Below are positions 12,602-24,692 of a DNA stretch of 64,000 bases, one piece after another; within the stretch, counting starts at the first letter, position 1, and each line of letters begins with the position of its first letter. This DNA is from Solen grandis. Lineage: Eukaryota; Mollusca; Bivalvia; Adapedonta; Solenidae. Location of the stretch: positions 40,691,126-40,755,125 of the forward strand of contig CM037794.1 of NCBI GenBank assembly GCA_021229015.1, given 5' to 3'. The translations under genes were made by a program, and so were the position numbers. The notes under the pieces are model-generated. The model was not told where the DNA came from, ran no database searches, and saw nothing but the letters and a program-made list of their open reading frames with translations.

Positions 12602-13194
12602 CTGAAGGCTGCAGTAGTACAGTGGACTGGGGCTTTGCAATCTTGTGAAAGTTGAGGTGGGTGGGGTAAATGTGTAAAGGTGCTGATCAAATAAATGAGC
12701 TGGACGTTGTTATTTTTGGAAGCTGCTGCTGTAGAATGTATACAGGCTGGAGAAGGTCATAGAGGATCCACAGATGTAGGAGCAATACAGTGCAACTCCG
12801 TTATAACACTATATGTGTTGTCTGAGGCTAAGCATTGTGTCTTGAAGAATCACATTTACTTTCTGTGAAAGCACACCGGGAGTCAACGAAAAGATGATTT
12901 GGGATCAGATGAGACTGTGTTTAAGTGGATTCAATATTAATAGAGAGCATCATAATGGATATACAATGTATGTGTGCATGTCCTGTATCAGAATTTCAAC
13001 TGTTCTTAATTCTGTTATGGAGCCTGTAAAAGATCACTGCCTTGTGTATCAGGGATATCGGATAGCAAGTGCAAAATGTCACTTCAACATAAAGTTGGGA
13101 CTTCACTACGACATTATGTTGTAACAGAGAAGTTTTGTGTCACTATGCATGATTATATTGCACAGACTATAATTAATATCACTACAGCACTGTG

Positions 13195-13435
13195 TTAACC
13201 CTTTCCCTCATAAGGACACCATGAAAAGACCTATGCGAACAGCATAAAACCAGATCAGCCTGCGAGTAACTCGCAGGCTGATCAGGTTTTATGCTGTTCG
13301 CTGCTCCTCAGTGGTTTGGAAATGAGGATTTTGTAATTAAATTTGGTAAGGTTTAACTGTGGTTTTCTGCAGATCAGGCTTTATGTGATACCTATTGAGG
13401 GTGTCAAAATGAGTCTATATGAGGGAAAGGGTTAA
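13195..13435 (+). mobile_element. TTAA MITE, copy 2 (complete)
   Basis: A full-length 241-bp copy with both TTAA-containing ends and the complete hairpin (agcctgcgagt/actcgcaggct). It lies about 600 bp after the EF-hand-like gene's stop codon and may fall in its 3' UTR. Confidence 0.85.
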
Positions 13436-13956
13436 GTAGGAGTACTTTATTTCTTTTGAGTATGAATTTTAGCATGCAGCTAAAATTTTACTTTGTTGAT
13501 ATGAGGAGCCTGTAACAAGGGTATACATTGAATTATGAAATCATTTACTGGCTCAAATAGTACAAAAGGTTTAACTTGGTCAGTTTTTGTTATCAGTAAT
13601 TTTGCTATTTAATGAATGAATTGTTCACAAATATCATATAGCAGGTTATTTCTGTGGGTGTAATATTTTGCATTTTTGCCATAAAAAAATGGGTTTGTTT
13701 TTTTTCTATGGATTATTTTTTTTTTTTTTTTTGCGATTTCTTACCAAGGAAGAATTTCTGGCACTTGCTTACCTTGCTATTTAAAGCAAACATATTCAAA
13801 TCTCAAATTCTGAGTATTTACACCTAAGGGAGATCACTCTATATTACATCTTGCATACTCTACCGTCAACCATACTGTACACAGTTTAACAGCTGCTTTG
13901 GTATAAGCTTGTCCCATACAAAAATTCCAACCGTAAAATAGCAGGAAATAGATGGA
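13436..13956. other. No gene seen
   Basis: AT-rich spacer with T-runs near 13,700-13,732. A segment reading tatagcaggttatttctgtg at 13,640 has its reverse complement at about 16,611, suggesting two ends or copies of an unclassified repeat. Confidence 0.4.
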
Positions 13957-14176
13957 AATGAGACGTAAAGTGACTTTTACGTATGTAAAACAGACGTAAT
14001 TTGTTCAGAACCGGAAAAAATAGAAAATTATGTACGTAAATGTTAACTTTTTACGGCCGTAATATATTTATGCATGTAGATTTTAACTTAGAAATTGTTT
14101 CATGTTTAAAAATGTGTCTTGAAAACATAAGTCCAATTTTACGTACGTAAAATGCAAAGTTACAGCCGTAAAAATG
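13957..14176. repeat. Cluster of TTTTACG palindromes
   Basis: Seven ACGTAA/TTACG motifs occur within 220 bp, including the palindromes ttttacgtacgtaaaa, a TACGTAT/ATGTAAAA variant and ttacggccgtaa. The arrangement is foldback-like; no ORF is present. It could be an old hairpin element or a motif cluster. Confidence 0.5.
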
Positions 14177-14661
14177 GACTTAGACTTTTCTTGGTTTATT
14201 TTTAAACAAAAATCTACGATCTATTTTACAACCTGATACAATACTGATCTGAAAAGATAAATTTTCAAGAGAATTGTTTTAGTCAACTCTCTCTCTCTCC
14301 CTCCCCCCAAAATAACCATTTAGATCTTAAACATTTTGAATGCAGACTCTCAAAAAAGCAAACTTGTTTCCATGCTAGTATCAGCATCAGGACGTATATT
14401 TAGACAAGGTCAGATTTTATAGCCTTCAAGACTGGTCAGACCTGATAACATCTCTGAACGGCTGACCTGGATACTGAAAAGCCACCCTGGCTTAATGGGG
14501 CATCAAAAGGTTAACTACAGGCAGTTCTCTGCTAGAATACTTTGTTATGTGCCAATTATTTCCCTACCAGGCCCCATTTCAGTCACAGCAGCGTTGGAGC
14601 TCCTTGTTTTCAAATTCAGAGATAGTAAGGAGGTGCTGGTTGTCACTCTTTTACAAAAATA

Positions 14662-15555
14662 CTGTAGTATCAGTTATTTTCGCGCAGTCTTAATTTCGTG
14701 CTACCCTCTCTAAAGACCCTTTCGCGCGGTGCTAAATTCACGCATTTCCCCATTTCAAAAAAAAAAAAAGTACAAAAAATAAATTAAAAAAATATCCATT
14801 TCGTTCTGAATGGCTGATTTGGTGCCCCGGATATCGCATGTTTATTAATTACCGACTGATATGTTCGCGCTACCCTCCCCCCAGGTAAGTGACGTCATAG
14901 GCGTGGTATACTGGTAAGTTGTTAATTAGCACCGTCTCCTAATTGCTGGGGCCAAACTGCCGAAAGATGGCCTTTCTTTTGTTATCGACTGCAGCACTTC
15001 CGGCGATCAGACAAACTATTCTCCGGGACCTTTTTGTTTTACAGGTCTCACCTTGATTGTTGTATAAACAAACTGTCAACTTAGAAGGTGGGGACATGTC
15101 AGTACACACGATCTGCAACCATACAGTTAGTAGTAATGTTTGTTTGAAATCTGTATTTATTTTGGACCACTTTCCTAATCTTCTCGGCAAAAAAGAGTAA
15201 ACATTACGCAAGCGTAAATTTCATGCACCGGTTCAACACCGGTAAAAGGCAAGTTAAAATATACAAAAAAAAATCTTATTTTAAAAGGAATAACGCGAAT
15301 TATTGATTTGATATTAGTCTCAAATAGTACACGAGTGTAAAACCCCTTGGGAAACTGTTGGTTTTATTGATCTAAGATGGAACTGATTATAAAACAATGC
15401 ATGAAATTTAGTTGTCAAAATCGGCGTCAAACAAAAAATACCATATATATTCTTTGATTATATAGACTTAATATCGCGCGGTCCTAAATTCGCGGAAGGC
15501 CCATTGCGCGAACATCGCGAAAATTAGACCAGCGCAAACAATACTGATACTACAG
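14662..15555. mobile_element. 894-bp TA-flanked element with CTGTAGTATCAG ends
   Basis: The left terminus CTGTAGTATCAG and right terminus CTGATACTACAG are perfect inverted repeats flanked by TA on both sides. The inverted similarity continues inward into CpG-rich arms (ttttcgcgc / gcgcgaacatcgcgaaaatt), about 40 bp in all. CpG-rich subterminal blocks are unusual for this AT-rich region. No transposase is visible; a 90-codon minus frame (14,939-15,211) matches nothing I know. It is probably a non-autonomous Tc1/mariner-like element. Confidence 0.7.
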
Positions 15556-16716
15556 TATAGAATAATGTTTGTCTGTGTTTATTCCAAAAAGATGCTACTT
15601 TGACAGTTGTTAAAGGAAGATGGATTTATCAATTTTAACAAAATTTGAAAAGTGACATCAAGTTGAAATGCCATGGAGAGTTACTTCTATATGACACTTC
15701 TATATGTTACCTCATAAGGTAAAAAGGGACTGGAGGTAAGTTTGCTTAATCTGTAATCTGTTGCTTATTAAATCAGGGCACCCATTAAGTTTTGAAACTA
15801 GGGGTACAACTGCTGTTTTTCCTTAACCAAATTACTTCTTATAATCTCATTTAAGTTGATGCATAGGCAACAGGGCAGAGCCAGATCAGACAGCTCCAGG
15901 GCTAAACTAATGGTGTAGAAGTGCAGTGCACAAGAACCATTATCTCTAATTATCTAATTCTTGAATTATCCTCTATTGATGATTTTTTTTTAAATGTCCA
16001 TAGCATATTATTTCAATACTATTGCATGGATTCACTCAAAACTCTATGGATCATGAATACCTTATGAGGTAACATATAGAAGTGTCTACTTTACGGTTGT
16101 AAAATTTCGTACAGGGTAACACACATGAGTCAATCCATCACTTCACTTTTTAATATGTTTAAAGCTTTGCAAATGCAAATTTTAAACCAGATTCTTTAAC
16201 TGTTAATAAATTTTGATGGCAATTTAATCACAAGCCATTGGTAAATATGCTAAAATATGCATAGTTTGAGGCGGAGAAAATCTCTCCATACCCAGGTGAA
16301 CCTGCAAGGAGACACATTGCGTGCCTTTGATATGGGAAGTGGTCAAACCGTCATATTTGTACTTTTTATCTTTTTCATCCATTTGCTGTAATTAAAACCC
16401 ATTAAACAATTTAATGAAAAACTACATTGACTGGTTTTGTTTAAATGCTAGCAGTAAACTCTTGTTAATAATAGAAACACCGTCACAACATATTTCATGT
16501 AAATCATTATCTAATGATCTGAAGTTTATCCTGTGAATATTTTCTTCTGTTAGTTAATTTCCGTGGATGGGTTTGTGTTAATCCACAGAATATGAGAAGT
16601 AAATTACCTGCAGAAATAACCTGCTATACGGTTTTAAAGACTTAATTTAGATTAAGTAACATCATCTACAATATATCTTTATCACCAAACCTACATCATC
16701 AGCTGTTTTTGTTTAC
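15556..16716. other. No gene seen
   Basis: AT-rich spacer. The segment tatgttacctcataaggta (about 15,702) reappears inverted near 16,060 (taccttatgaggtaacatat), so 15,680-16,085 may be a foldback or MITE of about 400 bp. Confidence 0.4.
15665..16088. repeat. Possible ~420-bp foldback element
   Basis: Left arm acttctatatgttacctcat and right arm atgaggtaacatatagaagt are inverted repeats of about 20-25 bp. The interior is non-coding. The boundaries are approximate. Confidence 0.5.
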
Positions 16717-17178
16717 TTAACCCTTTCCCTCATAGAGGAAACCATGAAAAGTCCTATGCGAACAGCATAAAACCAGATCAGCCTGCGAGTTACTCGCAGG
16801 CTGATCAGGTTTTATGCTGTTCGCTGCTCCTCAGTGGTCTGGAAATGAGGATTTTACAATTAAATTTGGTAAGGTTTAACTGGTTTTCTGCAGATCAGGC
16901 TTTATGTGGTACCTATAGAGTATGTCAAAATGAGTCTATATGAGGGAAAGGGTCAAAATGAGTCTATATGACGGAAAGGGTCAAAATGAGTCTATATGAG
17001 GGAAAGGGTCAAAATGAGTCTATGAGGGAAAGGGTTAAAATGAGTCTATATGAGGGAAAGGGTCAAAATGAGTCTATATGAGGGAAAGGGTTATAATGAG
17101 TCTATATGAGGGAAAGGGTCAAAATGAGTCTATATGAGGGAAAGGGTCAAAATGAGTCTATATGAGGGAAAGGGTTAA
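16717..17178 (+). mobile_element. TTAA MITE, copy 3, with terminal tandem expansion
   Basis: The first ~240 bp are a normal copy with the full hairpin. Its 3' end is expanded: the 28-bp tail unit (tcaaaatgagtctata + tgagggaaaggg) is repeated about nine times (16,922-17,176), with small variants (acggaaaggg, one unit lacking tata, ttataatgag). TTAA closes the array. Confidence 0.85.
16922..17176 (+). repeat. 28-bp minisatellite derived from the MITE end (about 9 units)
   Basis: About nine head-to-tail copies of the terminal 28 bp of the TTAA MITE. The units are nearly identical, so the expansion is recent or homogenised. Confidence 0.88.
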
Positions 17179-17433
17179 AATGAAACCATAACATAAACTA
17201 TGACATATCAAAATATTTTGATGGCTGTTTTTGAACTGATAAAACTTGATAAATGTCCATGCAGGATTATTTTGGATAAGAACTGAACCCGAATATATTC
17301 CCATGGCCATAAGGGAGTGTGGTAATATAACTGCAACCTATCTGTATTAAGGTTAGGTCCCTGTATTGGTTTTGCTACATTTTGGACTTCATGGCTTTTC
17401 ACAGAGATAACCAAGGGTTTCCTAATGTTTCAT

Positions 17434-17674
17434 TAACCCTTTCCCTTATATAGACTCATTTTGATGCACTCAGTAGGTACCACATAAAGCCTGATCTGCA
17501 GAAAACCACAGTTAAACCTTACTAAATTTAATTACAAAGTCCTCATTTCCAGACCACTGAGGAGCAGCGAACAGCATAAAACCTGATCAGCCTGCGAGTT
17601 ACTCGCAGGCTGATCTGGTTTTATGCTGTTCGCATAGGTCTTTTCATGGTGTCCTCTATGAGGGAAAGAGTTAA
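17434..17674 (-). mobile_element. TTAA MITE, copy 4 (complete, inverted)
   Basis: A complete 241-bp copy in the opposite orientation to copy 3 and only about 255 bp away from it. The two could form a large hairpin in single-stranded DNA or RNA. TTAA is present at both ends. Confidence 0.85.
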
Positions 17675-18541
17675 GGTACCTTGATTATCTTGGTAGAGGT
17701 TAAGTGGTCCAAGATGTAGCAGAATAATTACAGGAACTTTACATTAAACGATGTATTAGGCTCAACTTTCAAATAAATATTGGACATAATAAATCTTCAC
17801 CTTTTGAAAAATTAATGATATAAAATGATGTCTGTGTAAATATTCTCGTACCAAACAACCAGTGACACCAGCATATTCAAGAAACAAAACATTCCTTAAC
17901 AATCACTTAGCCTCTTACTGTTGAGGGTAAGAGTCCAGCAGAATCACTGATTTTTCATGTGAGGAAGCCTTCCAGTTGGCTTGTTCAGGCTGGTGATGTA
18001 ACTACCCAGCTACCTTTGTGTACAAGGTCTTCATCCACTGGTAAACAGCAGGATGCTGTAATATGGTTGAAAAATTGTCACATCAACAGCCAACTCCAGC
18101 ACAGAAACATTTCTTACAAATACACATATTATTTTGGTAACCATGGGAACCATTTGACAACTCTGTCCTTTACTTCAATGTTTTGTAAAACAAAGATTGT
18201 GGATGATTTTTCATGGTTTACTTATTGTGGTGTTTGTGTCTCAGGTTTACAATCCGCGAAGAACATTGAGCCCAAACCTAGTATTATTAGCAAATAATTT
18301 TAAAAATATTTTTCCTTTATGTTCTTCTTGTTTTAAATTTATATTTCAGTACTTCTATATGCCTACATTGTATGTCTCTTCTTTAAGTGCAATTTGTATT
18401 GTTTCTATTACATATTAAGACTTTTTATGAAATCAGAACAGTGATTGAACAAGCCATAAACAAAAGGCGGGTTAAATGCTTTTTGGCTTGTTCAGTTATA
18501 TAGTTTGTTTCAGATTTTATTGCACAATACAGAAAGTAGTG
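17675..18541. other. No gene seen
   Basis: A 112-codon open frame (17,959-18,297) has no recognisable domain, no splice context and codon use like the spacer. I treat this stretch as non-coding. Confidence 0.45.
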
Positions 18542-18823
18542 TTAACCCTTTCCCTCATAGAGGAAACCATGAAAAGACCTATGCGAACAGCATCAAACCA
18601 GATCGCAGGCTGATCAGGTTTTATGCTGTTCGCTGCTCCTCAGTGGTCTGGAAATGAGGATTTTGTAATTAAATTTGGTAAGGTTTAACTGTGATTTTCT
18701 GCAGATCAGGCTTTATGTGGTACCTATTGAGTGCGTCAAAATGAGTCTATATGAGGAAAAGGGTCAAAATGAGTCTATATGAGGGAAAGGGTCAAAATGA
18801 GTCTATATGAGGGAAAGGGTTAA
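18542..18823 (+). mobile_element. TTAA MITE, copy 5, with three tail units
   Basis: It has the TTAACCCTTTCCCTCATAGAG start. The hairpin arm is shortened (agatcgcaggctgatcagg, so the cgagtaact block is lost). The tail carries three 28-bp units (gagtctatatgag...), an intermediate between single and long arrays. Confidence 0.85.
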
Positions 18824-21440
18824 TTCAAAATCTGATTTTTTTCAATATCTGTAAAAGTCTTTCCTTCAGTTTTACTCTGCAATAAACACACTTGAATGTA
18901 CACTATAGGCCCTTTACTTCATGAATATTCGTGTACAAATTTATGATGTCATCAATATGAATTGTCTGAATTAAAATAATACATGAAATAACATAATTTT
19001 CTTTGTTGTGCAGCCTGTGTAGAATCTGAGCTACAGTACTGTATGAGAAAACAGGAGATCCTGTAGGACTGCCTGCCCTGATTCTGCTGTTTTACCAAAT
19101 GCATTAAATGAGTATATGATGTAAAGGGTTAATCCTTGATTGTTAATACTTACATATTGATTGATACTTAATAACACTAGAAATGATTTCCAACACTTGT
19201 TTGTATGTGAGATTGAGATTGTGTATTCAAGAGAATATGGGGAGAGTCAGTGTAATTTTAGAACTGTGATAGACAGGTGCAATACAAGCCATGACTGTGA
19301 TACTGCTGTGATGTGTATGTGGTACCATGTAGAACAGCCTGTTATTCTTTTTTTTCTCCAATTAGGGACATCTGAATACAATATAATTCTGATAGAAATT
19401 CGATTCACTGCCAAAAAATTTTCGTTTGCTTTCCTCTTATCTTAGAAAACATTTTGATTAGGTTACAAGTTGGTTTTCTTTTTAATATTTTAACTGTAGA
19501 ACCAAATATTTCAATAAAGATTACAAACAGTGTAGGATTTTAAGCATTTGTAACCAAGGTAAAGGAAGGGAGGTAATGTATATATTTTTTATAATCACTG
19601 CTAAATGAATTATGTCCCCTGATTATTTTAATAATTAGGTACATGTACCAGTGTTGCTAATGAAACTTTTAAAACTTAACTTTTTTAGCTGACACTAGAG
19701 AACAGATGTCTAAAAGGCACAAATGCATTTGGGAAATAAGACAGTAAAATCTGTGACTGTACAGGCTGAGTTTTCCCACTATTTCACAAGCCTACTGAAG
19801 TTCATGTATTGATGTATACTGTTGAATTGTAATTTCGTAAAAAAAAAAAACATATTAAAATTAAATGACAAGATTTAGCATTGCTTCTTTCTTCATCCCC
19901 AATTGTAAACAAAACTACAGATATTTCATTGTTTTCTCAAGTTTATTGTCATATAGATGGCATTCTTGTCATGTGAGGGATTTGTTGACATGGGAGAGAT
20001 ATAGTGCACCCTCCCGGTTATATACCATGCTCCAGTGAAATTTTACAATAGCCAGTCCCAAGCCATCCAGTCTTTGGACTTTTCTAATGTGCTGAGCACC
20101 AAATGCACATGATTTTTTTTTCTTTTGTATTGGGTGTGCGGCATTTATTGATCAAATCAATCAACTTCTGGGGCTGAGTGATCAGTGGGACTGGTAGATT
20201 AATTCTGTCTTCATGAATGGTTGTGGTAGTAGGAAACATGGCCTCAAATTTGCCACAGAGAATTTAATATTCATTCTGTTTATGGAATTCCTCTTTAACA
20301 TAATCAGAATGGAACCTAGCTACAGTATTATAACCATAAATTTCATACACATAGGTAAATACTGGAAAAAGTTTCAACACATATATTTTATTTCATGCAT
20401 CCTAAATCCATCAGGACAGGAACGTATAAATATTATTGACATGTGAGTGATCTCCATACTTGTTTCCCCATAATCTGTGCTGACAAGATTTTTTTTTGCT
20501 TTTTTTCTTTCAATTGTTCAATAAAATGAAGTTTTATCCAGTCTTTGTATAATAAATAATGTAGGACAAACAGTGGAGAGAAAAAGGTGAGAAAAACATC
20601 AAGACACATGAGTGAGGTTAAGCGGGTTATATTTATTGCTCGATTTGTATAAATACATAAACCGTATGAGCACAAGACGAGAACTTAAGACAAACACTGA
20701 ACAGGGATGGACATCACAAGAAGTCGTCAAACTAAATGTTAAACATGCATTCTCAACAAAGGATGGGTTTTAAACATCTAAATAACATCTTTCATATATT
20801 CCTGCTTACAAATATGTAAGCATAAAAAAATAACAATTCTCTCATTTATATCAGATTAAAATCCATACTTGCCTCTATACTAGCATAAATTAACTCATAA
20901 ATTAACAAATTGTTTTTGAACACTATATTCACCTATTTTGATTATAAAAAACATGGTAACTTTATACTGGGCTGGATTTAAAATACATGCAAGAAGAAAG
21001 AAATTACAGATTTTTAAGATAATTAACTAATTAATATTACCATTAATGACAAGGTTTGGATACTATTTTGTAGGCACAATCAGCTTTTGGCAACTGGATG
21101 GAGAAATTTCTACATGTCTCCAAGTAGTTTGTATATTTTGCCATTACAAACATATTACTCTTTTACACATTAATACATTCTTATACCCTTTTATCCATTC
21201 CAATTTTCCAAGTTTTCTTAATTAATTGTACCTGCATCCATACTCTATTTAGCCAGATCACATGCATCCTTTATCAGAAAGTTCTGCATTTCGAAATCAC
21301 CATTTGATTAAATGACCCCATGTGATAAATCTGAAGTCAATAAATCACACAGAACTAGTAGAATGACATTATTATTTGAACAGTAAGTTCTTATGTTATC
21401 ACATGACCTTTGAGGTAATGTGACCACTGCTAGTTTGAGT
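18824..21440. other. No gene seen
   Basis: AT-rich spacer containing several short open frames with no domain. AATAAA-like motifs are at 18,881 and 19,513. I see no exon supported by both splice sites and a coding-like frame. Confidence 0.4.
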
Positions 21441-21449
21441 CTGTCTGAT

Positions 21450-21645
21450 CACCCTCATGCCCTATGGATAATATGATCATATAACTTAACTTAACCCTAT
21501 GGATAATATATAACCTCATGCCCCATGGGCAGTAAGATCACATATTACCTATGGACAGTATGATCACGTAACCCCATACCCTATGGACAGTATGATCATA
21601 TAACCCCATACCCTATGGACAGTATGATCACATAACCTTGACACA
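21450..21645. repeat. 31-32-bp minisatellite (ctatggacagtatgatca)
   Basis: Four to six diverged units of the form ccctatggacagtatgatca + cataacccca, clearest at 21,548, 21,579 and 21,611. The earlier units (from 21,450) are more diverged. Confidence 0.75.
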
Positions 21646-24507
21646 CAGCCAGATTGATCAGATCATCTCATATATGACACACAAATGTTCAATACCAGTT
21701 TGATCACATGACCTCAATTGTCCCATGACCACACTGTTATTAACCAAACACATAGAAACCCTCCATCACATGACCTCTTTAATCATGTGACACCACCTCT
21801 CCCATACGTTTTCACATAATATGACAGATTTGTAAATATACAATCATATCCCTGATCTACATGAATGTTTTTAAAGCATTCCACTTAAAAGGGTGGGGGG
21901 AAACCACGAAAACAGCAAAGCCAATTTAATCATCTTTAATTTATAGTAGGACTATAATACAGGGCAGTAGGTCTGATACATTATGAACGCAATAGCAGTG
22001 CAAGTATTAATACAATGTTCTATATTAGTACAAAGTATAAAGATCATCCGTAACTGCAAATTTGCAAGCAGATGAAACTGATTTACAGGCATGACAAAAA
22101 TAATGTGTCGCTTTAAAGATGTTTGATATTCAAAATGTGCACTTATTTAAATAAAAGACTAAGTGTCATGAAAAAAAAAAAAAATATTTAGTTGAAATAG
22201 AAAGAATAATAAATTTATTCAAGGTACAGTAATTGAACTAAATTAACTGAATCTCATGATCACAATGTTTTCTTTTCAAGCTATACCTTTAACAAACCAT
22301 CTAGGAAATTACCATCTTACATGGCTATGGTAAACCTTTAGTGACAGAAAAAAGGTTTGATTTTGTGTGTGTGTAAATTTCCTTTACATACAAGGAAGAT
22401 CGGACTAAAAATTATTGATACACATAACTTTTCAAATTCTTTTCCTAGAGTGGAAATCTCTGCCTCTAAACAACAAAAATCAACGCCAGCATATTGGCAA
22501 TAATCCTTAAATGGGACTAAAGAAATAATGGCTTCTGAGCCAATACACTGACATAAAGAAAATTTTTGTTGATGATATATTAATATTACTATTACCTTCA
22601 ACCTTTTTTCTTTCCCACCTCCCTAATGGTAGTGATACACCATTAGCAAATTGAGTATTCTGCCGTTAGTAGCTATCACACAGATAATTATCGGGATCAC
22701 ACAGATAATTATCGGGGTAGTTTTTAAGCACAGGTTAGTATCATATAAGTGAGACAAGAGAAGATCAGATCCAAGGTCTGTGCTGAGAGATGACCACAGG
22801 ACAATCAGCAAACCCTACAGATGTCCACTAAGTCCTTTGAGGTAAATAAAGCAGACTTATATACACATTCTTCCAGAAGAAAAGAAAAAAAAAACTCTCA
22901 TTATTATATATAACACACATAAATATATATTATCCATGGACCATCGATATAACCAAACAATCCAAATCCTGTATTGAACAACACTCAACATAATGTAACC
23001 TGTATAAAACCAGATCAACTTGAAATCATGCCAGTGTTTCATTCATTATAACCCTTTAAATGGGGGCCAAGTTTAGTTCACACATTAAACTGGACCTCCA
23101 TATAGTCTGTGAAGAGTCACCTTAGACTGAATAATCCACAAATTAAAGATTTGTGTTCCAATTTTGGACAATATTACAGTGACTACCATGTCATAATGGA
23201 TATACAATGTCTTTGCATATATAATTTCAGTATGTTTTTGTTTTGTTGGTTTTTTTTATATGAAATCCGCTAAAGATCATCTTCAGCAATAAAATAAATG
23301 GCCTTTTGGATTTTTTTCTCAATTTCCACAAGTAGGATGGTGAATGTGAAGGTATGAATGATGTTATTCTTTAATGATTTTTGTTTCCGTGTCTTAATTG
23401 GATAGTCTGATTAGACAGTGGTCCCTGGGTCACACTTTACAGAGATTCACACCATAGCACTGTAATTAGATAGACAAAGAATAATCAAACATTTAGAAAA
23501 TAAAGAGAGGCAATACTCAATGAGTACGTAATTATGTAAAATAGAATATAGAAATATATGACATATAACACTTCTCTTGGGTTAACACTGGCGCTTGACC
23601 TCATGAATGTACACAAATAATGATAAAAAAATGTATTTACAGGTATAGTATTTTTACATGATAAAAAATAAATGATTCTAATTTTGCGTTGAAAAAAGTA
23701 CAGGTACAAAACACATGATGTACAAGATGAAGGATACAAACTACACGACAAAAGTCTGGAGCAATATACGACCACTTCCAACTAATTATCTACTGTCTGT
23801 GTTAGTAACTTACTGGTAAATGTCATCTTCTTACACCATAAAACACCAAAGATAGTCAAATCAAAATTTAACATTAATTTCAATCTTAACCAGCTCCTTC
23901 TAGGAGCTGTCTGATCAAGGTCTCCTCTGTTTGCTCCTACAATATGTAGCTCAGATTCTCATGTCTGTACAGCAAAAAAAAAAAATCAATTTTGTCATGT
24001 ACCATTTTAAGTTTATTAAAGTAATACTCAATGAGTCAAAAACATGTACACGAGTATTCAGGAGATAAAGGGTCCTCATCTCCAGTTATACAAACTGATT
24101 TTGTACATGTATAGGTCACATGAATTATTTTCATGTAGCTATTGATGATGTTTAACCATATGAATTACTGATGTATCGTATAGAACCAGATGAGCTTGTA
24201 TCATGACTTGAATGCAGATCCTCATTCCTTACCATTCAATATCTAGGAGATCAGCATGTAACATGGTTAAACCTGTTAAAAAACATTACTTTCAGTCTGA
24301 TTTGGGATATCTATGGCACACCATGGTGTAAAAGAGAATGATTTTGTGTTAAAGGGTTAATTTCATGAAACTGTACATGAGGATTTTCCAGTACACAGGA
24401 CATGTGCCTATATACACTGTGCCCTACTGTGGCCTCTATTGCTCCAGTCTCCCCATTTCCACAGATATACACATCATATTGCACTTGTTAGAAGAAGAAA
24501 AACACTG
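21646..24507. other. No gene seen
   Basis: AT-rich spacer. A short direct duplication (cacagataattatcggg, twice) is at 22,678-22,716. Several 60-98-codon frames in this interval are low-complexity or lack any domain. Confidence 0.4.
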
Positions 24508-24692
24508 ATCAACCTGGCGTGTAAACACACTACACTATGTCAACCTGGCGTGTTGACACACTACACTATGTTGACCTGGCGTGTTGACACACTACACTAT
24601 GTCAACCTGGCATGTTAACACACTACACTATGTCAACCTGGTGTGTTAACACACTACACTATGTCAACCTGGTGTGTTAACACACTACACTA
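24508..24692. repeat. 31-bp minisatellite (about 6 units)
   Basis: Six near-identical units of caacctgg(c/t)(g/a)tgtt + acacactacactatgt, spaced 31 bp apart (starts near 24,513, 24,544, 24,575, 24,606, 24,637 and 24,668). It is non-coding. Confidence 0.88.

Noticed and set aside
14939..15211. 90-codon minus frame inside the TA-flanked element
   Set aside because: No transposase motif or other domain; may be chance in a GC-richer interior.
16922..17176. CRISPR-like array
   Set aside because: The 28-bp units are head-to-tail with no spacers, and the context is a eukaryotic MITE.
17959..18297. 112-codon plus frame
   Set aside because: No domain, no splice context, base composition like the spacer.
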